DNA from: Procambarus clarkii
Lineage: Eukaryota > Arthropoda > Malacostraca > Decapoda > Cambaridae
Length of the DNA stretch: 64,000 nucleotides
Assembly: GCF_040958095.1 (NCBI RefSeq)
Contig: NC_091227.1
Location: forward strand, 18,343,776-18,407,775
Reading direction: 5' to 3'
Shown here: positions 1 through 14,800 of the stretch, piece by piece
How the letters are laid out: each line of letters starts with the position of its first letter
Position numbering within the stretch: the stretch's first letter is position 1
Program-made: the position numbers and the translations under genes
The notes under the pieces: model-generated
Told to the model about the DNA's origin: nothing
Database searches by the model: none
What the model saw: only the letters and a program-made list of their open reading frames with translations

Positions 1-719
1 ATTGTAGGGGCGTATATCCTAGATCCTGAGCCCAGTGCCCTATAAAGCCTCCCAATACTCCACATCTATCATAATATTATGAATAGTTAGATGAACTAAC
101 CCAGAAGATGAAGAAACAGTTCTCCGTCTTCTCAGTTTCTCCATGACGTCGTAACTTAACAAGAGGATTATTAATTATAGAATTAATACAGTGGCAAAGT
201 CAACCGTAGTAGTGGAAGGTGCATCTGAATTAGCTATCAAAATAGTAAGTGAAATTAGATGATAGCTCCCCGTAGACTTCCGTCGTATAGCTAAGCCTCA
301 GAGCCAATCACTAGTCCTCAATCTATCGTCAGAGATATCGCTCCCAGTAGTTGGTATATCTGATATATACAGTATACTGATGCCTTCTCCAAAAACCTCA
401 TTCTATCTACTTTAGTGGATATATTAATTTATACAAAAGATGAGTGTCATCGGATACTAAAATTGTTTTATGCTAACGGATTTCCTTTCTTTAACATTTT
501 GGACGCTATTGACTCTTGTATGATGGGCGGGATATTTTGGTCAGGTTACCCTGTTGCTGAATTCGATCGTAGTTAAGTCAGTCCTAAGATAAGAGTATAA
601 GAGTAGTATCTATAAACATTAAAACCTTGAAGTAAAAAGGATTGAACAAACATATATATGAAGCTAAAGCATTTTCCCTGTATCAGCTTTTATATATAAC
701 TGCAAGTTTAACAATAGAC

Positions 720-748
720 AGACAGATGCAGAGTGCTTGCATCTGTCT
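720..748. repeat. 11-bp inverted repeat with 7-base loop
   Basis: agacagatgca and its exact complement tgcatctgtct flank gagtgct, directly before a minisatellite. Confidence 0.7.
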
Positions 749-751
749 ATT

Positions 752-895
752 CTGTTCTATCACACAACACGTATAACATCTATAACCTGTTCCATCACAC
801 AACACGTATAACCTCTATAACCTGTTCTATCCCACAACGCGTATAACCTCTATAACTCGATCTATCCCACAACACGTATAACCTCTATAACCTGC
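752..895. repeat. 35-bp minisatellite, four copies
   Basis: The block cacacaacacgtataac recurs at exact 35-base spacing (761, 796, 831, 866) with a few substitutions. Confidence 0.85.
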
Positions 896-1455
896 TCCCA
901 TCCCTCATGGGCCCAGACGCTGTATTGACCCATCCCGCCAGCCAAAACTTAGTCTGGCACCGTCCACATATTAGAGATAATCACCGTTAAAATTACTCGA
1001 TCAATCGCCACGAGCCTTGCCACTCTGGTACCCACTGAGAACTGTAATATAAAACTCATTACGTTATTTATATAATGGTTATATTTATTCGACCGTGGGT
1101 TATAATTTAAGAGCATTTTGACTTAATTGTACAAGTAACGGGGGATTCTGCATACAGGTAGTAAGAGGGTAATTGTAAACATTAAACACGATCGCGTTTT
1201 CTATTACGATTTCAATGCACGTGTCGCATTCTTTGTCGATGTTTCATACTTTTGGCCGTGTGTCAATCCTTATATTTGAAAGCACATTATGGTGTGCATG
1301 ATGCAGGCGAGAATGTCGACCAAAAGAAAAACTAGTTGCTCGACGAATCTGCGTTCAGAACGAAAAGGTTTAAGTCAATCTTGCAGAATGGGAGTGCGCA
1401 TGTGAAACCATTTGAGGGCAATTTAAAGCTAAATCACTGTTGTTCTCTGACGCAG

Positions 1456-1662
1456 GACTTCACTAGAGAGCGGCCGCTGGAGCAGGTAGTGGAGCTCATC
1501 TGTCAGGAGTCCACAGCCCATGGCGTTGGTCACACCTGGAACAACCGCAGGAACTTCCTCGGGGTGTTCTGGTTCATCGTCACTGCCTCCCTCTTCATTC
1601 TCCTGCTTCTCTTGTCTGCTAGACTTTCGTGCGACTTCGTGCAGAGGGACGTTCAGTCACAG
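1456..1662 (+). CDS. Channel exon 1 of those visible: HG motif and TM1
   Basis: Acceptor after ctgacgcag; 69 codons in phase 0. Contains ESTAHGVGHTW (the gating-related His-Gly) and a 24-residue hydrophobic helix. It ends CAG followed by gcgagt, a GC-type donor; this is the only end that keeps frame with the next exon. Confidence 0.8.
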
Positions 1663-4600
1663 GCGAGTGCTTCCCGAGTCGTGTAACTGGAAAGTGTGTG
1701 CTAACAGAATCCCTTATTTCATGCTATTATTGTAAATAGTATATATATTATTCCTAGTGTCGTTGTATTCCTCTGTTGCGGTTCCCACACTGTCTCACAT
1801 AGGTTGGTGTCCCCGCTGTTCACACCCTCGCTGACGCCTCCACTTCCACACTGGCCTGGCGTCTCTATAGCTACTGTCTTTCTCGCCCCCTCACCGTGTC
1901 CCCGCTGTTCACACCCTCGCTGACGCCTCCACTTCCACACTGACCTGGCGTCTCTATAGCTACTGTCTTTCTCGCCCCCTCACCGTCTCTAGGTTCTGTC
2001 TTTCTCGCCCCCTCACCGTCTCTAGCTACTGTCTTTCTCGCCCCCTCACCGTCTCTAGGTTCTGTCTTTCTCGCCCCCTCACCGTCTCTAGCTACTGTCT
2101 TTCTCGCCCCCTCACCGTCTCTAGGTTCTGTCTTTCTCGCCCCCTCACCGTCTCTAGCTACTGTCTTTCTCGCCCCCTCACCGTCTCTAGGTTCTGTCTT
2201 TCTCGCCCCCTCACCGTCTCTAGGTTCTGTCTTTCTCGCCCCCTCACCGTCTCTAGCTACTGTCTTTCTCGCCCCCTCACCGTCTCTAGGTTCTGTCTTT
2301 CTCGCCCCCTCACCGTCTCTAGGTTCTGTCTTTCTCGCCCCCTCACCGTCTCTAGGTTCTGTCTTTCTCGCCCCCTCACCGTCTCTAGCTACTGTCTTTC
2401 TCGCCCCCTCACCGTCTCTAGCTACTGTCTTTCTCGCCCCCTCACCGTCTCTAGCTACTGTCTTTCTCGCCCCCTCACCGTCTCTAGCTACTGTCTTTCT
2501 CGCCCCCTCACCGTCTCTAGGTTCTGTCTTTCTCGCCCCCTCACCGTCTCCAGCTACTGTCTTTCTCGCCCCCTCACCGTCTCTAGCTACTGTCTTTCTC
2601 GCCCCCTCACCGTCTCTAGCTACTGTCTTTCTCGCCCCCTCACCGTCTCTAGGTTCTGTCTTTCTCGCCCCCTCACCGTCTCTAGCTACTGTCTTTCTCG
2701 CCCCCTCACCGTCTCTAGCTACTGTCTTTCTCGCCCCCTCACCGTCTCTAGCTACTGTCTTTCTCGCCCCCCTCACCGTCTCTAGGTTCTGTCTTTCTCG
2801 CCCCCTCACCGTCTCTAGCTACTGTCTTTCTCGCCCCCTCACCGTCTCTAGCTACTGTCTTTCTCGCCCCCCCTCACCGTCTCTAGGTTCTGTCTTTCTC
2901 GCCCCCTCACCGTCTCTAGGTTCTGTCTTTCTCGCCCCCCTCACCGTCTCTAGGTTCTGTCTTTCTCGCCCCCTCACCGTCTCTAGGTACTGTCTTTCTC
3001 GCCCCCTCACCGTCTCTAGCTACTATCTTTCTCGCCCCCCTCACCGTCTCTAGCTACTGTCTTTCTCGCCCCCTCACTGTCTCTAGCTACTGTCTTTCTC
3101 GCCCCCTCACCGTTTCTCTCCTCACAGACAACGGTGAAGCTGGCCAGGAGAGGACAGCTACAGCTGCCCTCAGTCGCCCTCTGCAACAGACACTTCTTCT
3201 CCAAGTGGAAACTCAGAGGTGAGGTGGGGGGGGGGGAAAGACAAGGATGCATACATCAAAAAAGACTAACAGATATATATCATGAATTAAATGGGTGACC
3301 ATACACAAGTATTTGCCTAGGTGTGCTTGTAGGGTTGAGCTTATGCTCTTGAGACCCGATTTTGGGCCATCAGCCAGGCGATCAAGTGTTGGTATTATCC
3401 ACATCATACAAAGTGACTAAAATCACGCATGTTATTCCTTCCCTGAGAGCCATTTTAACATTATCAACAACATATCCCACCTCTCCGTGTCTGCCAGCCC
3501 TTAACATCAGCACTCGCCTCGCCAACTACCTGATCGCCATCACCGGGTCCATCTTCGTAGTGCGAAAAGAGTTCCTGGTGACGAGTGAGGGACAGGCCTT
3601 CCTCAGGGACTCCCACAGCCAGCTCCTCTCCCTCATGCTCGCCCACAACTTCACACACAGCCAGCTCATCGACGCTATCTCATACAGGTATGTTTACTCG
3701 CCTGTCTATGCAAATATTGTACATATCCCCGAGGGCCACTATATCTCTAGTGGCTTTGACGGAGACAGCAAGCCAGCAGGTTGTTAAAGGTCAAAGTTGT
3801 TCATGAGGATTATCAGGTAAGGAACTAAAAATATTTGTATATTCTTCCATACGTGACCTGTACAAGTATACAATTTGTATGCCTTACCTGCCCATAACTA
3901 AGGGGTGATCTCACATAGCACATAAACATGAAAGTATGAATTATAGTTATACGGAAGGCTTAGTATAGTTGATTGTGACTGTGTAGTGTAGCCAGATGGA
4001 CTAGTATGGGTCGCTGTAAGCATCATGTTCATATGCAGACGATGAGTCACAATAACGTGGCTGAAGTATGGTGACCAGACCACACACTAGAAGGTGAAGG
4101 GACGACGACGTTTCGGTCCGTCCTGGACCATTCTCAAGTCGATTGTCAAACAACACAGTATATCGTTAAAACCAGATTACAAAGTAGTAGGCATTAAACA
4201 AGTGTACTGTAATGTATGAAGTACACCTTGGCCAAGCATATGTATACATCTACATAGAAATCAGAATACATCATCTTACCTAGCCTATCAAGGCCAATAG
4301 CAATTAGTCCTAAAAGCTATGCCGGACTATATTTCCAATCATTTTATCCCTGAAAATAGCATTTAATTTGTCTTAAGTTTAGAGTATACAGAATAGAGAT
4401 ACTGGAGTTTAGTGTAAAGGGATTGTCGACATCTTCCTAAATCATAAATTCTCAAATTTCCTTATCATCACTCATCCCTATAACATAAATAACTCCTTTA
4501 CTTCCCCCTTAACATGATTTGTTTTGACTAACCATATACTTCACCACCACCTGATAGTGCTTAGACACTCAGGGTGGCCAGAGTCACTCCCTGATCTCCC

Positions 4601-7600
4601 TTACTACAGGTGTGAAGAGATGGTGCTGCAATGTGGGGTAGGCACTCACAAGCTGGACACTGCCGAGTGTTGCAATCTGATTGTGGCCACGCCCACGATG
4701 ACAGGCAAATGTTACACCTTTTTTGGTGCTGCCAACCATACCCAGACCATGGAGGGAGACCACCTGGGAGTGACCATCTACATCAACTTTACCCAGGATG
4801 ACCAACCAGGTGAACATACGATTCTAGACTAGTATTTTTGATTGTATCAGTATCATCAAGGACCATCATCCAGCTCGGGTGAGGGCCAATCATTATCATA
4901 ACCAGGTGAGAAAGTGTGCCACTATACAACAGGTCTACCCATGATGATGATCATCCTGGTGTGGGTGTCTACATCAGTTTCATCAAGGACGACCACTTAG
5001 GTGAGCAAGTGTAGTTTTCTCATGGGGAGGATCACTTGACGGAACAGGTTTGGCCATCTACATGTCCTAAAAGTGAGCAGGTATAGCAAGATATATTTGT
5101 CAGGTAGGTAGTGAACCACCGTATTTCCCTCAATAAGAAGCACTTGCACACATTTAATGAATCTCACGAATCTATTAATTTATGTGGTCTGTCAGGGGCA
5201 AGTCTTAGTTCTAGGTTGCAGTGTGTTTGTTTTGGCTCTGTCCAATGTACCTCTTAAAATATATATATACCAATATATTTGATGAACTTGATCATATGTA
5301 CGCAACTGTCCGAGATTATATGGCACCTTACATATAACACACTAATTATGTTTTTTATTGATAAAAAAACATACTGTATATAAATTATACTAACCAAACT
5401 GTTTTTACCGACAGAGATTGACCCAGTAATCCTAGACATGCCAAAGTTTATGAAAGCGGGGTTCCAAATGACAATGATGAGCAACCACACTCACCCCTCC
5501 TACATGGTAGTGGGCCAGAGTGTGCCTCTCCTTCCCCGGATGTACACTGGAGTTGAAGTCTATCTCACTGTGGTCAGTACTTCCCCCACACGTCGTCATC
5601 CCTTCACTTTCTAGTGTGTGGTTTGGTTAACATACAGTGGAACCTCGAGTGACGAGCGTCTCCAGTTACGAGCATTTCGAGTGACGAGCAAGCTACATGC
5701 AGAAAATATGTCTCGACTGACGAGCTTTCCTTCGATTAACGAGCGTTCCCGCTGGTTCTCGGACACCTCCAGTGTCAGTTTTGTTGTTTCACAAGACAAG
5801 TTTTCCACATGATGAGCTCAGTGCTGGAACGGATTAAACTCGTTAATCGAGGTGCCACTGTATTTAAGCCACGTTATTGTGACTCCTCGTTTGCACTGTG
5901 GTTAGATTACCTCTTCATTTCTTTTTTCTTGCATGTGATACTTTTCTTTATGTTGATAGGACAAGAAAAATGCCAATATGGCTTTCATTTTAAAAGTTGG
6001 GTTTAGTTTACTAAGATGTATGGCAATAAGCAAATCTATGCATTTTGGACAGCAAAGAGCAAGATTCTTGTCCATCCAGTGTTTTGAGTTAATGTGTGGC
6101 AGATATGTAATTGGGCTAATGACATTTTCTATTTTCAAATTTAGAAACCGTAACAAAATATTGGGGTTAGCCTTGCTAGAAATAATCCAAAGAAATAGAA
6201 TCATAGGCTCAATCATTACAAACTATCTCGAGCACATCGCCACCTAGTAAAAATCAACAGTCAGAACTAGAACAAGTTATGTTCCAACAAATCACTATAC
6301 AGTATAAACATTCTAAATTTAATCCATGCATTTTATTGTGCTACAGTACAGTATTTACACTCGCAAAACTTTATGCCTCAATACTAGCTGATCTAAAGCT
6401 CTTCTTTCATGGAAGTAATACAACCCATTAACACGAGACCAGAAATAAGTATTTCTTTACCCCTATGTCAGTACCATGGGGTGTTGCTCACAGGCAAAGG
6501 TATTGCAGAACGATCACTTTATAATTGCTTGTGTAATTTAACAGATTTACAGTGATATTTCACTATCTTCTGATTCTCTACACTAATTTTTAGCTATTTA
6601 TAGAAGCTGATCCTGTAATGTTATATTTGGTATCATACGAGCCAAATTCATACAGTAAAAGTGTGTTCTTTTAGCAGCCATTTATTAAAATTAATAAACA
6701 ATTATGATTGGTTATTTGGCAAATGCATCACTAACAAAATAATAAAATTAAGTTAACTTTCAATGTAGATAAAATTTCTACAGGTTGCCAGGTACTGTGC
6801 TGTGTCTAGTGTACATTTTGCCAGGTACTGTGCTGTGTATGGTGTATAGGTTGCCAGGTACTGTGCTCTGTATGGTGTATAGGTTGCCAGGTACTGTGCT
6901 CTGTATGGTGTATAGGTTGCCAGGTACTGTGCTCTGTATGGTGTATAGGTTGCCAGATACTGTGCTCTGTATGATGTATAGGTTGCCAGGTACTGTGCTC
7001 TGTATGGACAGGTTGCCAGGTACTGTGCTCTGTATGGAGTACAGGTTGCCAGGTTTATGAAACCTGTTACTGATCCTAGTTTAAAATAGATAATGTTAAA
7101 CATTCATATTGATCATAGTTAAAAGTCTATAAATGATACTTCAAGATAAACAGGCCGCCAGATTCACTCATTTTATGTGCCATGACTGACTTCAGGTGAG
7201 GGACGTGGGCATGAAGACCGCTTTAGACTGGTCAGAGACCGAGTGTATACCATTAAACAAGATGAATTACAGGCTGGATCCAGAGGCCTTCCTAAATACT
7301 GAACCAAACTGTGATGTCGGAGCGTCAGGTTACTGCTCCAAGCACATATGCAACTGCACCATCTATGGTCTGGATAACTCGCATGGTGGGTTAAACTGTT
7401 AAACTGTGTGTCTCGGTATGTATAGAACAATGTGACAGATGTGCAATGAACTGTAAAGTCATTAGATAATAAAATATAAAACATTTTTACAGACAGCTGG
7501 GCTCCATGTCCCCTGAATATGAATTTCCAGTGTTTTGGCATAATCTTGGATGCCATGAATGTTACTCGGCAATATTACAACAGCTCCATTCTCCAAAATG

Positions 7601-8838
7601 AAAAGAAGTTGAACAGAAATCTGATTTACCAGTGCTGGAATAAAGGTAGGAAGCCATGGCAACACTGGCTAAAACATTTGTTACACTTGTTCCCTCTCGA
7701 ATGCAAACATACGTGTTTAAAATCTCGGTGCTCTACACATTTATCATTATCAACACCACATATCCCATTTGAATGGGATGGGAAGGCATTGGCTTCGAGG
7801 AAAATATAAGAAATCAATGTAGGAAATAAGATTTAAAGATACTCAAAACTGATGCCCATCCGTTTGTTATGTCTTGCACAGTAAACATAAAGTAGAATTG
7901 GCACCATTAAAATCTACCAAAATATCTACAACGTTACGCCACTTTTTTATACACTGAAGATGGCTTCTCATGGTTTTCTGTCCATTTTTTTAAATCACTC
8001 TTTTTTTTTCAGTTAACTGATTTCACCTACGGTAGATAACTGTACACCACTCCTTATGTGCTGTTTACATAATTCCTGCTTTTTCACTGAACATGCCTGT
8101 CCATCTTCTAGACATTTCTTTCCCATTCCCATCTTCTAAATCACTTAAGCAAATGCTCTTTTCACCTCTTTATCAACATATATTCATCAGTATGACTAAA
8201 CCGTCTAGATAAACCCTGATCAATTTTATAAATTTACCAACTTTTGCACTTCACATCTCCATGATAGTTTAATTTCATAATCTGCCATTCTAACACTACA
8301 AATTGATCCTGCATTGCCCCTCTTCTACTCATAACTTTTGATTTTCCACCTGCTCATACCTAATTACCTAAGTGTAGTTACAGGATGATAACTACGCTCA
8401 TGGTGTCCCATCTTCCCAGCACTCTTTATTTTGATCGTATAATGGATTGAAACTACTGATGATTTTGGCCACCACCACCTCGCTTGGTCCAACCATCTAC
8501 CACTCTGTGAAAGTAAATTTTCGTATATTTCTTTGGCAGCTTTAAGTTCCCTCCCTGTTTAGTACCTGTGCATAAAAGTACTGTAGTCTCTGACTCTTTA
8601 ATGTAATCCTCTGGCTGCCATTCTTCCTATCTCATTCTTGTTAACTCAGGCTTTCACTGTGCTGACACTTTCCTTCCCTGATGTGACTCCCAACAACTAA
8701 CACTTTCCTGTTTTATCAGTTCCACACTGCAGGTGATGAAACTTTGCCCGAAATGCTGCACGTACTAGTGGCTTTACAAGATTATAAATACTGTACTATG
8801 CTATGTATTCTCACAAACCCAATGTACCCTCTTGTATA

Positions 8839-8869
<31 letters not shown>

Positions 8870-11800
8870 ATGATAGTGTAGTCAAATTCTAGAACTTCAG
8901 CATTTACTGTCCACAACACAGTATTATTTTATAATTACTATCACTGATATACATTTGTTTACATTCACACGTAAGTCTTGTTTTGCATATCAACAATTTT
9001 CAAATGTTCTTAAATGTGTTTCTGCTAAATGTGTTCCGTTTTTATAAATCACCTCTGTTGGGAAAATCCACTGGAGCCGTGATGAGAATTTTCTCATTGA
9101 TATATAACGATAATGTGATTTCTCTGTGAATTGCCTCTATTCATAAAATGAAATAAAGTACCATATTCAATTTGCTTAATTTCACACACTAAACACCATT
9201 TACTTATTACATTAGTTTTTAATCTTGACTTCCATCATGACCACCTCATTCATAAAATCATTATAAGGACATTTTACAATTAAATCAAATTTAGAATCAT
9301 CATGTGTTTCACAACCATAGTGACACATGCCACAGAATTTAATAACAAATTTAAGTTTGTCAGAAGGATAATTTTCAGATATGCTTCACAAATACTCAGG
9401 TATAGTACTTATATCCTCTCATCCTTTTGACCATTTGTGCCAGTTTAACCTCTTGATATACCATTTTAACCCCTTCTTATACCATTTGGTAAATATATAA
9501 TCTGTTTGCATACAAGAGTAAACCTACCTAGATGTCTCTTTGCTAATGATCATATATTTTATGAATTATAATCTCTATTGGAATTAATTTATATTTGTAT
9601 TGTGTAAACAGTAAGTAAAGGATGTCGACGTCTGTGCTCACACTATTACTACATGCATGCAAGCACCCACCTGCCGATCCAGGACTACATTTACCAGAGC
9701 CTACACGATCAGTTCTCTCTCCATAATGGGTAAAGTTGCTTTTAAACTTTGTCCTTATCTGTCTTATCATATACCTAGTCATATGAGACAACAACACAGA
9801 AGAGATGGTTCAGAGAGTCTTTGAAAACATATTTAAGTAAAATGAGGTATGTCGGGCCAACTTGTTTATACTGTACCATAGCATAGCAATCCCTTTAAAC
9901 ATTAAAGTTAAATTTTATTTGTGTAAGAAATATTTGGCACCTTAATAATGTTTACAATAAACCTCCAAAAATCTACATAGGAATAGCAAACTACAAAACC
10001 TTTACTAGGAAAATTGTGCTGTGAACGAACGTCACAACCTCCATATTGAATACCCAGCACATTTTTCACGAGAACCACTGTCCAAATTATTCCTGCTCTT
10101 TCCTACTATAGTGAGCTTGTCTTAGCTCATATCTACTAAACTTATCAAAATTGGAACTGAAAAATAGTTGATATACAGTACCATAATATAGACCATGAAA
10201 TTAGGACTTTTTAAAGTGATAATTACAGCAACTGTATAATCCCTTATTCTTATTATTATTCATGCTACTTTAATAACAGATGCGTGATCTCCTATTGCTC
10301 CTTTTACTGATACAGAAAATGCAAACATTTATCAAAGGTATTCATATTCTCTTGTTTGCTGCCTGAGAATGTGTTGATTAGTTTCTTCCATTTGTGTGAC
10401 CAACCTGACAATAGGAGTGATGTGGCAGTGGCCATGGTATACTTCCCTAACCTACACTACACTGAGATCAAGCGCTGGCGTAAAGATATCGAGGAATTTA
10501 TGAGTAAGTATTTATTAAATCAAATAAATACCAGTAAATACACATTGAATAGTACTGACAATGACAGGGAAGCACTAGGTTGAGTAGATTGTATTGATGA
10601 TGATGATGATTCCTCTGTAAGGGCTTTATGAAATCTAATTTGGCAAAGCCCTTTTAGCTGAAGCATCATTTTTATTATTTCTCTCAACCTAGTACTCCTT
10701 TACAAGTACAGTATGCATATATTTTAATTGTAATGATTTTCATTGAATTATCACCCCAACAGAGCAATTCGTTTCAGAACCTTCCTGTGCGCCTGAACTA
10801 TTGCATCTAATCTTTTTTTATTTTTAGGTAACGACTAATGTTTCTGGAGGAGCTGAATGGTACTTCCCTGTTGCTAGCTGCACTGAGACAGCTTCACACA
10901 CTATATATGTAAGTCACATTAGCCCTAAAGATCCTTAATTGCCTCCCAGAGACCAAAGGCCAAGACTTGGCCCTCCCTTCACAGGAAGCAGGGGATTAAT
11001 TATCACCCTCCCTGAAGAAACAAACCCCAGAGGAAGTGAAGCAAAATGGACAACAGCAAGGTTCACAAAAAGGTAGACACATATTTCAGCAAACAGCTCG
11101 GCAAACACTACAAACTATCCACACTGTAGTTAGGTTATGTTCCTTCTAAGTTACAGCTGGCCACCTCCTGTTGGCAATACCATGGGAGCTACCAGCTCCC
11201 ATGTCAGCAGTGATCAGTTCTTTGCTTAATGTCAAATAAGTCTGACCTGCTCCTCAAGTCACTGGCTCTCCAGGTCCCAGATTTTCTAGACAAGTGTTGG
11301 CCATCCTTTTGACTGTCCTGTGGGGGGGGGGGGGCTATTTGCTTGTGCATCATTTCAATATTTAGTATCTGCCTCACATGTATGTTTACAAGCCTCTTAC
11401 AAGTAAGAGCCTTGTAAGCACTGTAACTGTAAGAGTGTAAGAAACTCTTTCATTACCTTTACAAGTGGTGGCAGTGAAAACATAAGGTAATCAATAATAG
11501 TGATAGTAAGATATTGTGAGTGATGGTTATAAGTAAGGTCATAGCCAGCTATTAAATAGAGAAAGTGAACAAATACAGTTATGGAGGTTTAAAGATAGCA
11601 CAGCAAAGGTGGTACGATGTGTTTGTATGGATGTAACATGATTGGGGTGGGGGGGTTCCTCTATCATTCTCTTCCAGTTTGACTGATGCTCCAGGTCCTG
11701 TCTAGACTGAAGCCTTACACTGGCCGAGTGATCCTTGTTGGCCAACTGAGTCTGGTTTCTGACCCTTCTGGTTTGGTGACTGAATTCTGGCGTCTTTACA

Positions 11801-14800
11801 CAGCTGCACGTCTTCAGCACATCAGTCCGGAGACATCTCACTGGTTCGAGGTTCTCCTCTGATCTGATCTTCTGCAGTTTCTGACGCTGGTCTATCACCA
11901 TCTGTATGGTGATATGGTTAGCAGAGTTCTTAGTCTTCCACCAGCATCTTTTGTTGAAGCGGCAGTACAGAAGAGGTTTCCTGACAATCTTTTTCTGTTC
12001 TATTTTTTCAGTCTCTTCATTATTTGTTTTCTGTTTCGGTATTTGTGGTCCTGTCATTTTCGTCCTGGTTATTTGTTGATGGGCATCTTATGCCAGGTAC
12101 TGTCTTCTCTTTTTGTTCAGCCTTGGTGAAGCCACTTTTGTTGGGTTTTGGCATCAATGCTTTCTGAAGGAACAAAACACTTTCTGAAGTGCATGCAGCA
12201 CATGCATTCACTTTCTGAAGGAACGATTGCTCCTTACACTTTCTGAAGGAAGTGTAAAGAACGATCTTTGAAAGCTGTACCCTAAAGTATCGCTAACAAC
12301 ACCCGCTCTTACTTTCTTATAAATAATGGAAGTGCAGGGGTCTATATAACAATAATCACCCATTCTAACTACATCTTGAGGTTATCTCGAGATGATTTCG
12401 GGGCTTTTAGTGTCCCCGCGGCCCGGTCCTCGACCAGGCCTCCACCCCCAGGAATCAGCCCGTGACAGCTGACTAACTCCCAGGTACCTATTTACTGCTA
12501 GGTAACAGGGGCATTCAGGGTGAAAGAAACTTTGCCCATTTGTTTCTGCCTCATGCGGGAATCGAACCCGCGCCACAGAATTACGAGTCCTGCGCGCTAT
12601 CCACCAGGCTACCAGGCCCTTGGGACAAGAAATACACCTTGGGGTACAATTTTACAAAAAGGATTTTATTTAACAAATACCAGATTTCCTCACACTTCTT
12701 AGAATGGGGGGGGGAGGGGTGTACTTGGATCCACCACAGGATTGATACAGACAAAAAAAGGGAGGGGGGAGGGTCCTTCTCCCTTTACAACCTGGGACTT
12801 AAGGTCATTACTCTATTCAATACAATACAATACAATTTTATTTAGGTAAGGTACATACATACAATAAATATTTACAAGGATTGTTTGACTTATAGGTAGA
12901 GCTAGTACATACAATGCCTAAAGCCACTATTACGCAAAGCGTTTCGGGCATTCCACTCCTCATAGGTCACTACAAAGGGCCTGTGTTTACAAATGAATAT
13001 ACAAAATAAATGTGGATACTCTTCCCATGTGACAAACAGCTGAGCACATACACCTGTATTAACAACACACCACTCTCCCTACACACAGGGTTCCAAAAAT
13101 CCTTATTTCCACAAATTCCTATCCTTAACTCATAAAGAAAAGGGGAAGCACCGCTCTAAACATCTATAATACTGCACTTATCTTATTTGTTGGAGACCGT
13201 CCACGACACTGGTCTGGTTCTCACTGCATCCCTCACCCAAAAACAAATGACTGCTAGAGGCTTGCATATGTCCCCTCCCTATACATGTCATACACATTTC
13301 CCAATACTTCATTTATATGTCTTATAATGTTCCAGGGTGTTTTTCTACATTTAACACTGTTTCTCTATATTTTCTTGCATTGAATCTGCTTTTTCTTAAC
13401 CATTTTATCCCTTTTGTTTACATTGGTTTTTTTTAGATTACATTTTCCTGTTGAGATGATGCTCTGTGCATCTAAAAGGGGTCAGAGTTCCAGACTGTTT
13501 TTTCATTTAACACTGCTATTTCTCCCTACACAAGGGTCTCTCTCTCTTACATAATACACTGCTATTTCTTCCTATACAAGGATCTCTCTCAATAGCACTG
13601 CTATTTCTCCCTACACAAGGGTCTCTCTCTCTTACATAATACACTGCTATTTCTTCCTATACAAGGATCTTTCTCAATAGCACTGCTATTTCTTCCTATA
13701 CAAGGATCTTTCTCAATAGCACTGCTATTTCTCACTACACAAGGGTCTCTCTCTTACATCAGCACCATTTCATAAGTTGTTTTCTGTGTTTTTTTCACCT
13801 GCAGCTTGCACATTCTCCTCCTGAACTGTCTTTGTCTCTGAATAGGGTGTTGGATTTTCTTTATTCTCCTCAGTTCTCGGTTGCCTCTTTGGTCTGTGAT
13901 TCCTTTTTTAGATCTTCATTTTTGTTGGTCCTTGCTTCCAATTGGGGAGCTTCATGCTCTCCTCTGGAAGCAGAGGTGTTGTTCCCTGGTGGGGAATTTC
14001 TTCATCTACAGCTCTCTTGTGCTTTTCTGGAGAAGATTGGAAAGGTTAGCTTCTGAAGGGGTTCTTTTGTTATTGTTTCTTAATTTATTCAGACAGGAAT
14101 GTATAATTTGTTCAGTTTCATCTGTTCATTGCTAACTGTACACAACCTGGGCTGTTTAGGAGTATACATATTGTTAATCTGATCTCCTAGGTACTGTACC
14201 TTATTCCTAAGCATATTCTCAGGTCATCTGCAGTCATAAAATCTTGGCCAGCATGTGGGCTACCATTAGGTCCATGGTGTTTGGTTTGTTTGCAGCTTTG
14301 ACTGCAATATTTCCTAGTTTTTTTTTTGGGGGGAGGGCTTGGGGTTTTTCCTGGAGTATACCTGGATTAGGTTCTAAGAGGTCTACTCTTCAAGCCTGAC
14401 CTGAGGCCAGGCCATACTTGTAACAGCTTGGTCCACTTAGCTGTTGCTTGCAGTGGCCCGCACACCTACATATCCACTACAACCTAGTTGGTCTGGCATT
14501 TCTTGCAGGAACTTGTCTAATTGTTTATTGAACCAGTCTACTTTTGTTTCTGCAATATTTCTTGCCTTAAGATATGGAACAGCTGTGGACCTTTGATGTT
14601 CATACAATGTTCTGATTGTGCATATGGCACCTCTACTCTTCAGTGGTTCTGTTCTGCATTTTTCTACCATATGCTTCACTGCAGTATGTTGTTATTTTAC
14701 TCTGAAAATTTGGGACCTGGTCTTCCAGACTCGTCCATGTATATATTATGTGGTACCTTTCATCTCTCCTCTCCTCCCTCATCTTAGCCTCTCAGATAGA

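Larger units (their letters stand above)
1..1455. other. 5' flank or upstream intron of the channel gene
   Basis: Apart from the hairpin at 720-748 and the 35-bp repeats at 752-895, I see no exon. An open frame begins at 1336 upstream of exon 1, but the tract at 1441-1455 looks like an acceptor, so I treat it as intron. The start codon was not located. Confidence 0.5.

Noticed and set aside
1297-1375. Possible first exon of the channel starting at ATGATGCAGGCG
   Set aside because: No acceptable donor (gtttaag only), and no similarity to family N-termini.
1871-2809. 312-codon minus-strand frame of GARKT repeats
   Set aside because: Produced by the 33-base minisatellite inside an intron; no splice or promoter context.
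10828-10915. Possible extra channel exon after tttttag
   Set aside because: In the phase left by exon 9 it stops after three codons, and exon 10 at 17565 fits both phase and motif.
12372-12620. Apparent tRNA gene (GGTTCGATTCCCGC)
   Set aside because: Degenerate arms followed by SINE body and tail; same at 17380, 18490, 22330, 27640, 37960, 36530 and 41250.
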